A stretch of DNA of 64,000 nt from Micromonospora andamanensis. Its GTDB lineage: Bacteria > Actinomycetota > Actinomycetes > Mycobacteriales > Micromonosporaceae. Below are positions 1 to 8,736 of the stretch, piece by piece. The first letter of the stretch is position 1, and every line of letters begins with the position of its first letter. A program made the position numbers and the translations under genes. The stretch covers positions 433,309 through 497,308 of the forward strand of contig NZ_BOOZ01000003.1 in the NCBI RefSeq assembly GCF_016863495.1, in the 5' to 3' direction. A model generated the notes under the pieces. The model was not told the DNA's origin and did not search any database. It worked only from the letters and a program-made list of their open reading frames with translations.

Positions 1-173
1 TGCGCCGCGAGGTCGCCGCTGACATCCGCCGCAAGGTCGAGATCGGCTGCTACGCCGGCATCCGGCACCGCCGGGGCCTGCCCGTGCGTGGCCAGCGGAC
101 CAAGACCAACGCGCGGACCCGCAAGGGCCCGAAGCGGACCGTCGCCGGCAAGAAGAAGCCCGGCAAGAAGTAA
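1..173 (+). CDS. rpsM: 30S ribosomal protein S13 (3' end only)
   Basis: The window opens inside this gene. The 56 complete codons visible encode the basic C-terminal tail of S13, with the conserved [19 protein letters not shown] segment and a lysine-rich end (GKKKPGKK) before TAA and a second in-frame TAG. S13 sits in the head of the 30S subunit and contacts P-site tRNA. The next genes (rpsK, rpsD, rpoA, rplQ) are the usual end of the alpha operon. The start lies before base 1, so full length cannot be judged. Confidence 0.97.
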   Translation, partial: RREVAADIRRKVEIGCYAGIRHRRGLPVRGQRTKTNARTRKGPKRTVAGKKKPGKK

Positions 174-304
174 TAGTTCTTAAACCGGAATGCTGGTCGT
201 TCTCCGTCGAGGTAGGGCGGGCTCCAACTGGAACCGGTGTCTACCTGATCAACGGGGCGAATAGCCAGCACCGATCGAGAACCTAATCAGGAGCGCACAG
301 ACTT

Positions 305-712
305 ATGCCACCGAAGGCTCGTGCCGGAGCCGCTGTCAAGAAGGTCCGGCGCAAGGAACGTAAGAACGTCGCCCACGGGCAGGCGCACATCAAGAGCACC
401 TTCAACAACACCATCGTCTCGATCACCGATCCGACTGGTGCCGTCATCTCCTGGGCCTCCTCCGGCCAGGTGGGCTTCAAGGGCTCCCGCAAGTCGACTC
501 CGTTCGCCGCGCAGCTGGCCGCCGAGGCCGCCGCGCGTCGGGCCATGGAGCACGGCATGCGCAAGGTCGACGTGTTCGTCAAGGGCCCCGGCTCCGGCCG
601 GGAGACCGCCATCCGTTCGCTGCAGGCCGTGGGCCTTGAGGTCGGGCAGATCTCCGACGTCACCCCGCAGCCGCACAACGGGTGCCGTCCGCCGAAGCGT
701 CGTCGGGTCTGA
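305..712 (+). CDS. rpsK: 30S ribosomal protein S11
   Basis: A 135-residue protein of normal S11 length. The core begins near residue 21 with [20 protein letters not shown], followed by the GVGLRxG-like stretch and the C-terminal [13 protein letters not shown] typical of S11. S11 lies on the 30S platform near the mRNA exit. The start ATG follows an AGGAG (288-292) at a rather long spacing of 12 bases. The 131-bp gap after rpsM is longer than usual for this operon but shows no hairpin or separate promoter that I can support. Confidence 0.98.
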   Translation: MPPKARAGAAVKKVRRKERKNVAHGQAHIKSTFNNTIVSITDPTGAVISWASSGQVGFKGSRKSTPFAAQLAAEAAARRAMEHGMRKVDVFVKGPGSGRETAIRSLQAVGLEVGQISDVTPQPHNGCRPPKRRRV

Positions 713-725
713 GAGGTAGAGAGAG

Positions 726-1352
726 ATGGCTCGTTACACCGGTGCCGACTGCCGCCGTTGCCGTCGGGAGAAGATGAAGCTGTTCCTCAAGGGCAGCAAG
801 TGCGATGGTCCGAAGTGCCCGTTCGAGTCCCGGCCGTTCCCGCCCGGGCAGCACGGCCGCGGCCGCACGAAGGAGACGGAGTACCTGCTCCAGCTCCGTG
901 AGAAGCAGAAGGCCCGCCGCGTGTACGGCGTGCTGGAGAAGCAGTTCCGCGGCTACTACGAGGAAGCCGTGGGCAAGAAGGCCAAGACCGGCGAGGTGCT
1001 GCTGCAGATCCTCGAGTCGCGGCTGGACAACGTGGTCTACCGGGCCGGCTACGCCAAGTCCCGTGACATGGCCCGTCAGCTGGTCAAGCACGGTCACTTC
1101 ACGGTGAACGGCAAGAAGGTCGACATCCCGTCGTACCGCGTCAAGGAGCACGACATCATCGAGGTTCGGGGCAAGAGCAAGGAGCTCACCCCGTTCATCG
1201 TGGCTCAGGCCGAGGCCGGCTCCAAGACCGTTCCGGCGTGGCTGGAGGCGATCCCCAGCCAGATGAAGATCCTGGTGCACTCGCTCCCGGCCCGACAGGT
1301 GATCGACACCCAGGTCCAGGAGCAGCTGATCGTCGAGCTCTACTCCAAGTAA
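726..1352 (+). CDS. rpsD: 30S ribosomal protein S4, zinc-finger type
   Basis: A 208-residue S4 that nucleates 30S assembly by binding 16S rRNA. The N-terminus carries Cys9, Cys12, Cys26 and Cys31, the spacing of the zinc-binding S4 of Thermus, so this is the C+ (zinc) form. An S4 RNA-binding domain follows at about residues 98-160 ([20 protein letters not shown]). The RBS is GAGAGAG just before ATG. The gene lies between rpsK and rpoA as in mycobacteria. Some actinobacteria also hold a cysteine-free S4 copy elsewhere, which cannot be checked here. Confidence 0.98.
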   Translation: MARYTGADCRRCRREKMKLFLKGSKCDGPKCPFESRPFPPGQHGRGRTKETEYLLQLREKQKARRVYGVLEKQFRGYYEEAVGKKAKTGEVLLQILESRLDNVVYRAGYAKSRDMARQLVKHGHFTVNGKKVDIPSYRVKEHDIIEVRGKSKELTPFIVAQAEAGSKTVPAWLEAIPSQMKILVHSLPARQVIDTQVQEQLIVELYSK

Positions 1353-1363
1353 GGGCTCGTTGC

Positions 1364-1394
1364 GGTGGCCCGCCCCCGGCGGGGGCGGGCCACC
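1364..1394. terminator. rpsD-rpoA intercistronic hairpin
   Basis: A perfect 14-bp stem (1364-1377 with 1381-1394) and a 3-base loop lie 11 bases after the rpsD stop, with no T-tract. Inside an operon such a hairpin probably attenuates or stabilises the mRNA. rpoA may also have its own promoter: a TATAGC at 1420-1425 could be a -10, but no good -35 is visible. Confidence 0.6.
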
Positions 1395-1451
1395 GGAACA
1401 GTTTGTGTCGTGGGCGTCATATAGCGGGCGTCCCGGAAGAGAAGAGAAGAC

Positions 1452-2474
1452 ATGCTCATCAGCCAGCGACCGACCCTCTCCGAGGAGTCGATCAACGAGA
1501 CCCGGTCCCGGTTCACCATCGAGCCGCTGGAGCCGGGCTTCGGCTACACCCTGGGCAACTCGCTGCGGCGTACGCTGCTGTCCTCCATCCCGGGTGCGGC
1601 GGTCACCTCGATCAAGATCGACGGGGTGCTGCACGAGTTCACCACGATCCCCGGGGTCAAGGAGGACGTGGTCGAGCTCGTCATGAACATCAAGGAGCTC
1701 TGCGTCAGCTCCGAGCACGACGAGCCGGTCAGCATGTACCTGCGTAAGCAGGGGCCGGGCGACGTGACCGCCGGTGACATCCAGCCTCCGGCAGGTGTCT
1801 CGGTGCACAACCCGGACCTGAAGCTGGCCACCCTCAACGGCAAGGGCCGGCTCGACATGGAGCTGACCGTCGAGCGGGGGCGTGGTTACGTCACCGCGGC
1901 ACAGAACAAGCAGGCGGGCGCGGAGATCGGCCGGATCCCGGTCGACTCGATCTACTCCCCGGTGCTCAAGGTGACCTACCGCGTCGAGGCGACCCGTGTC
2001 GAGCAGCGGACGGACTTCGACCGGCTGATCATCGACGTCGAGACCAAGCCGTCGATGGGGCCGCGTACCGCACTGGCCTCGGCCGGTTCGACGCTCGTGG
2101 AGCTGTTCGGGCTGGCCCGTGAGCTGGACGAGACCGCCGAGGGTATCGACATCGGCCCGTCCCCGCAGGACGCGCAGCTGGCGGCGGACCTGGCCCTGCC
2201 GATCGAGGAGCTGGACCTGACCGTCCGCTCCTACAACTGCCTCAAGCGCGAGGGCATCAACTCCGTTGGTGAGCTCATCGGGCGTACCGAGGCCGACCTC
2301 CTCGACATCCGCAACTTCGGCCAGAAGTCGATCGACGAGGTCAAGATGAAGCTCGCCGGGATGGGTCTCGGGCTGAAGGACTCGGCTCCGAACTTCGACC
2401 CGGCGCACGTCGTGGACGCCTTCGGCGAGGCCGACTACGACACCGACGACTACCGCGAGACCGAGCAGCTCTAG
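1452..2474 (+). CDS. rpoA: DNA-directed RNA polymerase alpha subunit
   Basis: A 340-residue alpha subunit. The N-terminal domain (about 1-230) holds the dimerisation motif [18 protein letters not shown] and the beta/beta' contact regions. The C-terminal domain (about 245-315; [16 protein letters not shown], then [20 protein letters not shown]) binds UP-element DNA and activators. A short acidic tail follows. Translation starts at ATG 1452 behind the purine run GGAAGAGAAGAGAAG. It lies between rpsD and rplQ in the standard order. Confidence 0.98.
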   Translation: MLISQRPTLSEESINETRSRFTIEPLEPGFGYTLGNSLRRTLLSSIPGAAVTSIKIDGVLHEFTTIPGVKEDVVELVMNIKELCVSSEHDEPVSMYLRKQGPGDVTAGDIQPPAGVSVHNPDLKLATLNGKGRLDMELTVERGRGYVTAAQNKQAGAEIGRIPVDSIYSPVLKVTYRVEATRVEQRTDFDRLIIDVETKPSMGPRTALASAGSTLVELFGLARELDETAEGIDIGPSPQDAQLAADLALPIEELDLTVRSYNCLKREGINSVGELIGRTEADLLDIRNFGQKSIDEVKMKLAGMGLGLKDSAPNFDPAHVVDAFGEADYDTDDYRETEQL

Positions 2475-2508
2475 TCCGCGCTGCCGCCACACCTGAGGAG
2501 CACCAAGC

Positions 2509-3069
2509 ATGCCCACGCCCACCAAGGGCCCCCGCCTCGGCGGCAGCCCCGCGCACGAGCGGCTGATGCTGGCCAACCTGGCCACCGCGCTGTTCCAGCA
2601 CGGCAAGATCCAGACCACCGAGACCAAGGCTCGGCGGCTGCGTCCGCTCGCCGAGCAGCTGATCACGAAGGCCAAGCGGGGCGACCTCGCGTCGCGTCGG
2701 CGGGTGCTGACCGTGGTCAAGGACAAGGACGTGGTCTACGCCCTGTTCGACCAGATCGCGCCGCGGTACGCCAACCGCAACGGCGGCTACACCCGGATCG
2801 TGAAGACCGGTCCGCGCAAGGGTGACGCCGCACCGATGGCGATCATCGAGCTGGTCGAGGAGCTTCAGGTCGCCGAGCCGAAGGCGAACAAGAAGACCGC
2901 CGGCCGCAAGGCCGCGCAGCAGGACAAGGTCGAGGCGCTGGCACCGGCCGAGGAGGCCCCCGCGTCGCGGTCGGCCGACCAGGACGCCGAGCCGCCGCAG
3001 TCGGCCTCCGGTGACACCGCCGCTGCCCGCGAGGACAGCGACCTGGCCACCGAGGAAGGCAAGGCCTGA
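2509..3069 (+). CDS. rplQ: 50S ribosomal protein L17 with acidic C-terminal extension
   Basis: Residues 1-120 are the conserved L17 core ([18 protein letters not shown], ending near the IIELVE segment). L17 sits near the peptide exit tunnel. About 65 further residues form an Ala/Glu/Asp-rich tail ([18 protein letters not shown] and following) that is predicted disordered, a feature common in actinobacterial L17. The ATG has a GGAG RBS (2495-2498). It is the last ribosomal gene of the operon, followed by a strong hairpin. Confidence 0.97.
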   Translation: MPTPTKGPRLGGSPAHERLMLANLATALFQHGKIQTTETKARRLRPLAEQLITKAKRGDLASRRRVLTVVKDKDVVYALFDQIAPRYANRNGGYTRIVKTGPRKGDAAPMAIIELVEELQVAEPKANKKTAGRKAAQQDKVEALAPAEEAPASRSADQDAEPPQSASGDTAAAREDSDLATEEGKA

Positions 3070-3080
3070 TCCAGGCCGTT

Positions 3081-3116
3081 GTCGGGCCCGGTACCCCCTG
3101 GGGTGCCGGGCCCGAC
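3081..3116 (+). terminator. Terminator-like hairpin after rplQ
   Basis: Arms 3081-3097 and 3100-3116 pair over 17 bp with one G-U wobble and almost no loop, 11 bases after the rplQ stop. There is no T-tract, which is usual for actinobacterial terminators. It should end the ribosomal transcript before truA. Confidence 0.8.
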
Positions 3117-3206
3117 CCGTTGAGGGTCTCGCGAGGTTCTCGGTTGTTGCCTGGGCCCACCCCCGGCCGGGCGGGGACTTCGTCACAGCGCCATGGGAGG
3201 TACGAC

Positions 3207-4037
3207 GTGCAGGAGCGCACCCGGCTGCGGCTCGATGTCGCGTACGACGGCACCGCCTTCTCCGGTTGGGCCGTCCAGCCGGAGCGGCGGACCGTCGCGG
3301 GAGTGCTTGTCGAGACGCTGGACCTGGTGCTCGGTGCCGGCGTCGCGACCGGGCTGACGGTCGCCGGCCGCACCGACGCCGGGGTGCACGCCACCGGGCA
3401 GGTCTGTCACCTCGACCTGCCCACCGAGGTCTGGGGTGCCCACGAGGGGCGGCTGCTGCGTCGGCTGGGCCGCCTGCTTCCGACAGATGTGCGGGTGCGG
3501 GCGATGCGGGCGGTGCCGGCCACCTTCGACGCCCGTTTCTCGGCGACCTTCCGCCGCTACGAGTACCGGGTTACCGACGCGCCGTGGGGGTGCGATCCGC
3601 TGCGCCGGCACGAGATCCTGGCCTGGCCCCGGGTACTCGACCTCGACCGGCTCGCCGCCGCGGCGGCCGGCCTGGTGGGGGAGCACGACTTCGCCGCGTA
3701 CTGCCGGCGCAAGGAGAACGCCACCACGCTGCGGGAGGTGACCCGGCTGGACTGGCGGCGGGACGCCGACGGGACGCTCGTCGCCACCGTGCAGGCCGAC
3801 GCGTTCTGCCAGGCGATGGTCCGCAGCCTGGTCGGTGCCATGCTGGTCGCCGGTGACGGCCGCCGGCCCGAGCAGTGGCCGGCCGACCTGCTCACCCGAC
3901 GGGAGCGGGCCAGCGAGGTGACAGTGGCACCGGCGCACGGGCTGACCCTGGTGGCGGTCGGCTACCCGGACGATCCCGACGAGTACGCGCGCCGGGCCGA
4001 GGCCACCCGGCGGCTGCGGGTTCCCGCCGACAGCTGA
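3207..4037 (+). CDS. truA: tRNA pseudouridine(38-40) synthase TruA
   Basis: Converts uridines 38-40 of tRNA anticodon arms to pseudouridine. The catalytic Asp57 lies in AGRTDAGVHA. Other family blocks are the N-terminal VAYDGTAFSGWAVQP and the C-terminal QAMVRSLVGAMLVAG. I place the start at GTG 3207 (276 aa) because GGGAGG (3195-3200) precedes it by 6 bases and it opens directly on the conserved fold. An in-frame TTG at 3120 would add 29 residues without conservation and would lie at the edge of the rplQ hairpin. Confidence 0.95.
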   Translation: MQERTRLRLDVAYDGTAFSGWAVQPERRTVAGVLVETLDLVLGAGVATGLTVAGRTDAGVHATGQVCHLDLPTEVWGAHEGRLLRRLGRLLPTDVRVRAMRAVPATFDARFSATFRRYEYRVTDAPWGCDPLRRHEILAWPRVLDLDRLAAAAAGLVGEHDFAAYCRRKENATTLREVTRLDWRRDADGTLVATVQADAFCQAMVRSLVGAMLVAGDGRRPEQWPADLLTRRERASEVTVAPAHGLTLVAVGYPDDPDEYARRAEATRRLRVPADS

Positions 4038-4061
4038 GGCGGGCCGGTCAGGGCCCGCCTC
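4036..4061. terminator. Bidirectional terminator truA / membrane protein
   Basis: A perfect 10-bp stem (4036-4045 with 4052-4061) with a 6-base loop lies between the converging truA (+) and the gene ending at 4080 (-). Confidence 0.7.
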
Positions 4062-4079
4062 CCGCCGTCCGCCGGTGGC

Positions 4080-5183
4080 TCAGTCCTCGGTGGACTCGCC
4101 CTGTTCGCCTGTGTCGTCGGAGGGCCCCTCGGTCGGCTGGCTCGCCGTCCCGCCTTCCGCCCGCCGCTCCAGCACGCCCTGGCTGAGGTGCTGTTCGAGC
4201 ATGTCGAAGAGAATCTCGCGGACCGTGGTGTCACCGGCCCGGATGGTGGCGCCGTCGGTGCGGGCGACCACCGCGTAGGCGATGTAGTGACCGCGTACCT
4301 GCCAGCCGACCCGTGCCGGCGCGGTGGCTATGACCTCGGTGTCGTCGCCTGCCGACATGCCTCGGAAGCGGCCCTGCCGCTCGTCCAGCAGTTGGCGGAT
4401 CCGGTCCCGGGCCCGCTCCGCACTGGATCTGTCGGTGAGGTTGAACAGCCCCGCGGTGACCAGGTGGTCGCCGTCCGGTGTGCTGAGGGTGGCCCGGACG
4501 ACCTGGTTGCAGCCGAGCCGGACCAGCAGTTCCCCGACCTCCCCGGTGGCGGCCACCGGGCAACTGGCGCTGGACTGGGTGCGTAGCACCTCGTAGCCGT
4601 TCTCGCCGTCACCGACGGCGAGGGTGCTGGCCGGGAAGACCTCGCGGGCGGTGAGCGGTGCCTGGTCGGTGTCGCGGGAATCGAGATCGCTCGCCTCGGC
4701 GGGCACCGTCCCACGGGTGGTGTCCGGTCCGGCACTGGGCGCGGCCTGCTGACCGATCAGGGTCCGACCGTCCAGCAGAGTCGCGGCCGTGAGCCCGCAG
4801 AGAGCGAGGAGCACAAGCGCCGCGGCCCCGCCGATCAGCACCTGCCAGGTGCGACCGCCACCCCGGCGGGGCGGCGGCACGACAGTCGTGGTGCCGGCCT
4901 CCGGCGGCGCTGCCGCCACGCCGAGAGGCGGCGGTTCGTCGGGTGCGACAGGTGCCGCGTCGTACCGTGGTGCCGGCTCCTGCCGAGTGGCGGGGAACGC
5001 CTCGCGTGGCGGTGCCGATGACGGCAACATGATCTGGTTCGGCCGGGCCAGCGACGGGGTGGGGAAGCGCGACGGGGACGGCCCTGCCGGGGGCGGCGGG
5101 CCGGGCCGGGGCGCAACGTCCTCGGGCTCGTCGTCCCGGTAGGGGACGTATGCGTCCTCATCGGAGTCGTACCGATACACCAT
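4080..5183 (-). CDS. Single-pass membrane protein with proline-rich cytosolic N-terminus
   Basis: I do not recognise a named family. The 367-residue product opens with an acidic, Tyr-rich head (MVYRYDSDEDAYVPYRDDEP). A long Pro/Ala-rich disordered stretch reaches about residue 110, followed by one membrane helix at about 114-137 (VLIGGAAALVLLALCGLTAA) and an extracytoplasmic domain of about 230 residues with two cysteines. This is the layout of many actinobacterial tail-exposed envelope proteins. I chose ATG 5183 because a TACTCT lies exactly 7 bases upstream, consistent with a leaderless transcript. An ATG at 5273 would add 30 residues across that promoter. Confidence 0.75.
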   Translation of the reverse strand: MVYRYDSDEDAYVPYRDDEPEDVAPRPGPPPPAGPSPSRFPTPSLARPNQIMLPSSAPPREAFPATRQEPAPRYDAAPVAPDEPPPLGVAAAPPEAGTTTVVPPPRRGGGRTWQVLIGGAAALVLLALCGLTAATLLDGRTLIGQQAAPSAGPDTTRGTVPAEASDLDSRDTDQAPLTAREVFPASTLAVGDGENGYEVLRTQSSASCPVAATGEVGELLVRLGCNQVVRATLSTPDGDHLVTAGLFNLTDRSSAERARDRIRQLLDERQGRFRGMSAGDDTEVIATAPARVGWQVRGHYIAYAVVARTDGATIRAGDTTVREILFDMLEQHLSQGVLERRAEGGTASQPTEGPSDDTGEQGESTED

Positions 5184-5196
5184 GTCGTCCAGAGTA
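5184..5196 (-). promoter_or_regulatory. Leaderless promoter -10 of the membrane protein gene
   Basis: On the minus strand TACTCT (complement of 5191-5196) is followed by 7 bases and then the ATG at 5183, which places transcription start at or next to the start codon. Confidence 0.5.
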
Positions 5197-5301
5197 GGGA
5201 TGTTTATCCCTTTAGAAGGTATTTTGCGGAAACGCGGTGGATGGACGTGTCGGATCCACTGCGGCAGCCGCACCGTCGGCCGGATCCGGCGCGGTGCGAG
5301 A

Positions 5302-5916
5302 ATGGCCCGCGTGACCGGGGACCATTACTTCACCGCCGAGCCGGACGCGCCCGCCCGGGCACGCGAGGTGCAGTTCACCGTCGCCGGGCGCGACTACACC
5401 CTGGTCTCGGCGTCCGGGGTCTTCTCAGCCAGCCGCCTCGACCCCGGCACCGCCGTGTTGCTGCGCAAGGCCGAGCCACCGGCTCCCACGACCACCGGCG
5501 CCCTGCTCGACCTCGGCTGTGGTTTCGGCCCGATCGCCTGCGTGCTGGCCACCGTCGCCCCCACGGCCACGACCTGGGCGGTGGACGTGAACGAGCGGGC
5601 CCGGGGGCTGACCGCCGAGAACGCCGCCCGGCTCGGGCTGTCCGGCCGGCTGCGGGTGACGGCCCCCGAAGAGGTACCCGCCGACCTGCGCTTCGCGCAG
5701 ATCTGGTCCAACCCGCCGATCCGGGTCGGCAAGGACGAGCTGCACCAACTGCTGCTGCGCTGGTTGCCCCGGCTCGCTCCGGACGGCGTCGGCTGGCTGG
5801 TGGTGGCCCGCCATCTCGGCGGTGACTCGTTGCAGGGTTGGCTGGTCCAGCAGGGCTGGCGGGTAACCCGACACGCCAGCCAGAAGGGATTCCGGGTGTT
5901 GCGCGTCACCCACTGA
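5302..5916 (+). CDS. Class I SAM-dependent methyltransferase (RsmC/RlmG-like)
   Basis: A 204-residue Rossmann methyltransferase. Motif I DLGCGFGPIA is near residues 70-79 and the NPPI motif is near 137-140. The NPP[FYWI] motif is characteristic of enzymes that methylate amino groups of bases, such as RsmC and RlmG on rRNA guanines. The exact target is inferred only. The protein is about half the length of E. coli RsmC and corresponds to the catalytic half. The start is ATG 5302, or GTG 5311 which is equally plausible. No clear Shine-Dalgarno is seen for either, so the mRNA may be leaderless. Confidence 0.85.
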   Translation: MARVTGDHYFTAEPDAPARAREVQFTVAGRDYTLVSASGVFSASRLDPGTAVLLRKAEPPAPTTTGALLDLGCGFGPIACVLATVAPTATTWAVDVNERARGLTAENAARLGLSGRLRVTAPEEVPADLRFAQIWSNPPIRVGKDELHQLLLRWLPRLAPDGVGWLVVARHLGGDSLQGWLVQQGWRVTRHASQKGFRVLRVTH

Positions 5917-5963
5917 CCGGGTAATCGGTTGGCCGGCCGGTCCGGCTCGGGCAGGATGCCGGC

Positions 5964-7643
5964 GTGGGATACGTGGACGTGGCGGCGGTCGGGCATGTCC
6001 TGCCGGACGGGCGGCAGCTCTTCGCCGACGTGTCGTTCCGGGTCGGTGAGGGCGCGAAGGTGGCCCTTGTCGGGCCGAACGGCGCGGGCAAGACGACGTT
6101 GCTGCGGATGGTCGCCGGTGACCTGCCGGTGCCCACCGGCACGATCGCGCGCGCCGGTGGGCTGGGCGTCATGCGGCAGTTCATCGGCATGATCGGCGAC
6201 GAGTCGAACCTGGCCGACCTGGCCCTGTCGCTCGCCCCACCGGCCTTGCGCGACGCCGGTCGCCGGCTGGCCGAGACCGAGGCGGCCATGCGGGAGGCCG
6301 AGCTGCGCGGCAAGTACAGCACCGCCGCGGGCAAGGCCCAGCTGGCGTACGCCGACGCGTTGGCGGCCTGGGGCGAGACCGGAGGGTACGACGCCGAGGT
6401 GCTCTTCGACACGGTCGCCACGATCGTTCTCGATCTGCCCTGGGAAACCGCCCGACAGCGCCCGGTGCGGACCCTCTCCGGCGGGCAGCAGAAGCGCTTC
6501 GCCCTGGAACTGCTGCTGCGCGGCCCCGACGAGGTGCTGCTGCTCGACGAGCCGGACAACTTCCTCGACGTGCCCGGCAAGCGCTGGCTGGAGGCGCGGC
6601 TGCGGGAGTCGGCAAAGTCGGTGCTCTACGTCTCGCACGACCGGGAACTGCTGGCGCACACCGCCGACCGGGTGGTCGCGGTGGAGGGTGGCAGCGCCTG
6701 GGTGCACCCGGGTGGCTTCGCCAGCTGGCACGAGGCGCGGGTGGCCCGCCACGCCCGTCTCGACGAGCAGCGGAAGCGATGGGACGAGGAGCATCAGAAG
6801 CTGCGCGAGCTGATGCTGATGTACAAGCAGAAGGCCGCGTACAACGATGGGATGGCCTCGCGCTATCAGGCGGCGCAGACCCGGTTGCGCAAGTTCGAGG
6901 AGGCCGGGCCGCCGCCCGTACCGCCGAAGGAGCAGGACATCCGGATGCGGCTGGCCGGCGGGCGGACCGGCAAGCGGGCGCTGGTCTGCGAGCAGCTGGA
7001 GCTGGACGGCCTGACCTACCCCTTCGACCTGGAGCTGTGGTACGGCGACCGGCTCGCGGTGCTCGGCGCCAACGGCACCGGCAAGTCGCACTTCCTGCGC
7101 CTGCTGGCCCGGGGCGGGACGGACCCGGACCCGGCGAACGGCCCCGTCGACGGTGCGGCGGCGCTGGCGCCGGTGGCGCACGACGGGGTGGCCCGACTGG
7201 GCGCGCGGGTGCGTCCCGGTCACTTCTCCCAGACCCACGACCGGCCGGAACTGATGGCGAAGACGCTCGTCGAGATCCTCTGGCGGGGCGACGAGCACCG
7301 GGACGGCATGGACCGGCACGCGGCCATGGCGGCGCTGTCCCGGTACGAGCTGGCGGGGCAGGGTGACCAGCGCTTCGGCACCCTCTCCGGCGGCCAGCAG
7401 GCCCGCTTCCTGGTGCTGCTGCTGGAACTGTCAGGCGCGACGATGCTGCTGCTCGACGAGCCCACCGACAACCTCGACCTGGCCTCGGCGGAGGCGCTGG
7501 AAGCCGGGCTCACCGCCTTCTCCGGCACGGTGGTGGCGGTCACCCACGACCGCTGGTTCACCCGGACCTTCGACAGGTTCCTGCTCTTCCGTGGCGACGG
7601 CGAGGTGGTCGAGACCGACGAGCCGGTTTGGGACGTGGGCTGA
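5964..7643 (+). CDS. ABC-F family ATPase (ribosome-associated type)
   Basis: A 559-residue protein with two ATP-binding cassettes and no membrane segments. The first cassette has Walker A GPNGAGKT (about 35), signature LSGGQQKR (about 171) and Walker B LLLDEPDN (about 190). The second has GANGTGKS (about 368), LSGGQQAR (about 473) and LLLDEPTDN (about 494). A charged helical linker of about 70 residues (EQRKRWDEEHQKLRELM) joins them. ABC-F proteins act on the ribosome as translation factors or antibiotic-protection proteins; which one applies here cannot be told. The GTG start has no Shine-Dalgarno and is probably leaderless. Confidence 0.9.
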   Translation: MGYVDVAAVGHVLPDGRQLFADVSFRVGEGAKVALVGPNGAGKTTLLRMVAGDLPVPTGTIARAGGLGVMRQFIGMIGDESNLADLALSLAPPALRDAGRRLAETEAAMREAELRGKYSTAAGKAQLAYADALAAWGETGGYDAEVLFDTVATIVLDLPWETARQRPVRTLSGGQQKRFALELLLRGPDEVLLLDEPDNFLDVPGKRWLEARLRESAKSVLYVSHDRELLAHTADRVVAVEGGSAWVHPGGFASWHEARVARHARLDEQRKRWDEEHQKLRELMLMYKQKAAYNDGMASRYQAAQTRLRKFEEAGPPPVPPKEQDIRMRLAGGRTGKRALVCEQLELDGLTYPFDLELWYGDRLAVLGANGTGKSHFLRLLARGGTDPDPANGPVDGAAALAPVAHDGVARLGARVRPGHFSQTHDRPELMAKTLVEILWRGDEHRDGMDRHAAMAALSRYELAGQGDQRFGTLSGGQQARFLVLLLELSGATMLLLDEPTDNLDLASAEALEAGLTAFSGTVVAVTHDRWFTRTFDRFLLFRGDGEVVETDEPVWDVG

Positions 7644-7666
7644 CCACCGCACCCGCTCCGGTGGTC
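7642..7666 (+). terminator. Weak hairpin after ABC-F gene
   Basis: A 7-bp stem (7642-7648 with 7660-7666) with an 11-base loop overlaps the stop codon. It is short, so termination is uncertain. Confidence 0.35.
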
Positions 7667-7694
7667 GGCCCTGCGACCATCCGACGGGGCGACA

Positions 7695-7706
7695 TATGGT
7701 GATCTC
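7695..7706 (+). promoter_or_regulatory. Leaderless promoter -10 of the aldo/keto reductase gene
   Basis: TATGGT (7695-7700) lies 6 bases before GTG 7707. No Shine-Dalgarno is present. Confidence 0.55.
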
Positions 7707-8666
7707 GTGAGTGAGATGACCTATCGCCGGTTGGGCGACTCCGGGCTCGTGGTGTCCGTGGTGGGGATCGGCTGCAACAACTTCGGCCGCAAACTCGATC
7801 TGGACGGCACCCGCGCGGTGGTCGACGCGGCCCTCGACGCCGGGATCAACTTCTTCGACAGCGCCGACATCTACGGTGAGCCGCACGGCGCCTCGGAGGC
7901 GCAACTCGGCGCGGCCCTCAAGGGCCGTCGGGACGACGTGGTGCTGGCGACCAAGTTCGGCATGTCGATGGCCGGTAGCAACGGCCGGGACTTCGGGGTA
8001 CGCGGTTCGCGGCGGTACGTGATCCGGGCGGTCGAGGCGTCGTTGCGGCGGCTGGACACCGACTACATCGACCTGTACCAGTTCCACGAGCCGGACCCGG
8101 GTACCCCGATCGAGGAGACGCTGTCCGCCCTGGACGATCTGGTCCGCGCCGGCAAGGTGCGGTACCTCGGCAACTCCAACTTCTCCGGCTGGCAGATCGC
8201 CGACGCCGACTGGACGGCGAAGACCCGCGGATTCACCCGCTTCGTCAGCGCGCAGAACCACTACAGCCTGCTGAACCGGGACGCCGAGATCGAGGTGCTG
8301 CCGGCCTGCGACCGGTTCGGGCTGGGCATGCTGCCGTTCTTCCCGTTGGCGAACGGGCTGCTCACCGGCAAGTACAAGCGGGGTGAGGCGCCCCCCGCCG
8401 GTAGCCGCCTGGCCGGTGGCGGACGGTACGCCCAGCGCCTCGCCGCCGCCGACTGGGACACCATCGAGGGCATCGAGGCGTACGCCGCGGAACGGGGGGT
8501 GCCCATGCTGCACGTGGCGATCGGTGGGCTGGCCGCCCAGCCGGCGGTCACCTCGGTCATCGCCGGCGCCACCACACCCGAGCAGGTACGCGCCAACGCC
8601 GAGGCCGGCGCCTGGCACCCCACCGAGGACGACCTGAAGGCCCTGCGGGCGGTGCTCGACAGGTAA
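7707..8666 (+). CDS. Aldo/keto reductase
   Basis: A 319-residue NADPH-dependent aldo/keto reductase of the YhdN/Kv-beta branch. The catalytic tetrad is visible: Asp and Tyr in FDSADIYGEPHG (about 51-58), Lys in ATKFGM (about 82) and His in YQFHEPDPG (about 115). The C-terminal cofactor segment is SVIAGATTPEQVRANAEAGAW. Substrate is unknown. The gene stands alone and ends at a shared terminator with the converging large gene. The GTG start is supported by the leaderless -10. Confidence 0.93.
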   Translation: MSEMTYRRLGDSGLVVSVVGIGCNNFGRKLDLDGTRAVVDAALDAGINFFDSADIYGEPHGASEAQLGAALKGRRDDVVLATKFGMSMAGSNGRDFGVRGSRRYVIRAVEASLRRLDTDYIDLYQFHEPDPGTPIEETLSALDDLVRAGKVRYLGNSNFSGWQIADADWTAKTRGFTRFVSAQNHYSLLNRDAEIEVLPACDRFGLGMLPFFPLANGLLTGKYKRGEAPPAGSRLAGGGRYAQRLAAADWDTIEGIEAYAAERGVPMLHVAIGGLAAQPAVTSVIAGATTPEQVRANAEAGAWHPTEDDLKALRAVLDR

Positions 8667-8679
8667 CCGGGAACATGGC

Positions 8680-8713
8680 GGGGCCCCGCCCGGCTGCTGC
8701 CGGACGGGGCCCC
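8680..8713. terminator. Bidirectional terminator between converging genes
   Basis: Arms 8680-8693 and 8700-8713 pair over 14 positions with one mismatch and a 6-base loop (CTGCTG). It lies between the reductase stop (8666) and the large minus-strand gene (stop at 8737). Confidence 0.8.
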
Positions 8714-8736
8714 TGTGTGCTACCGGGAACTGTCGC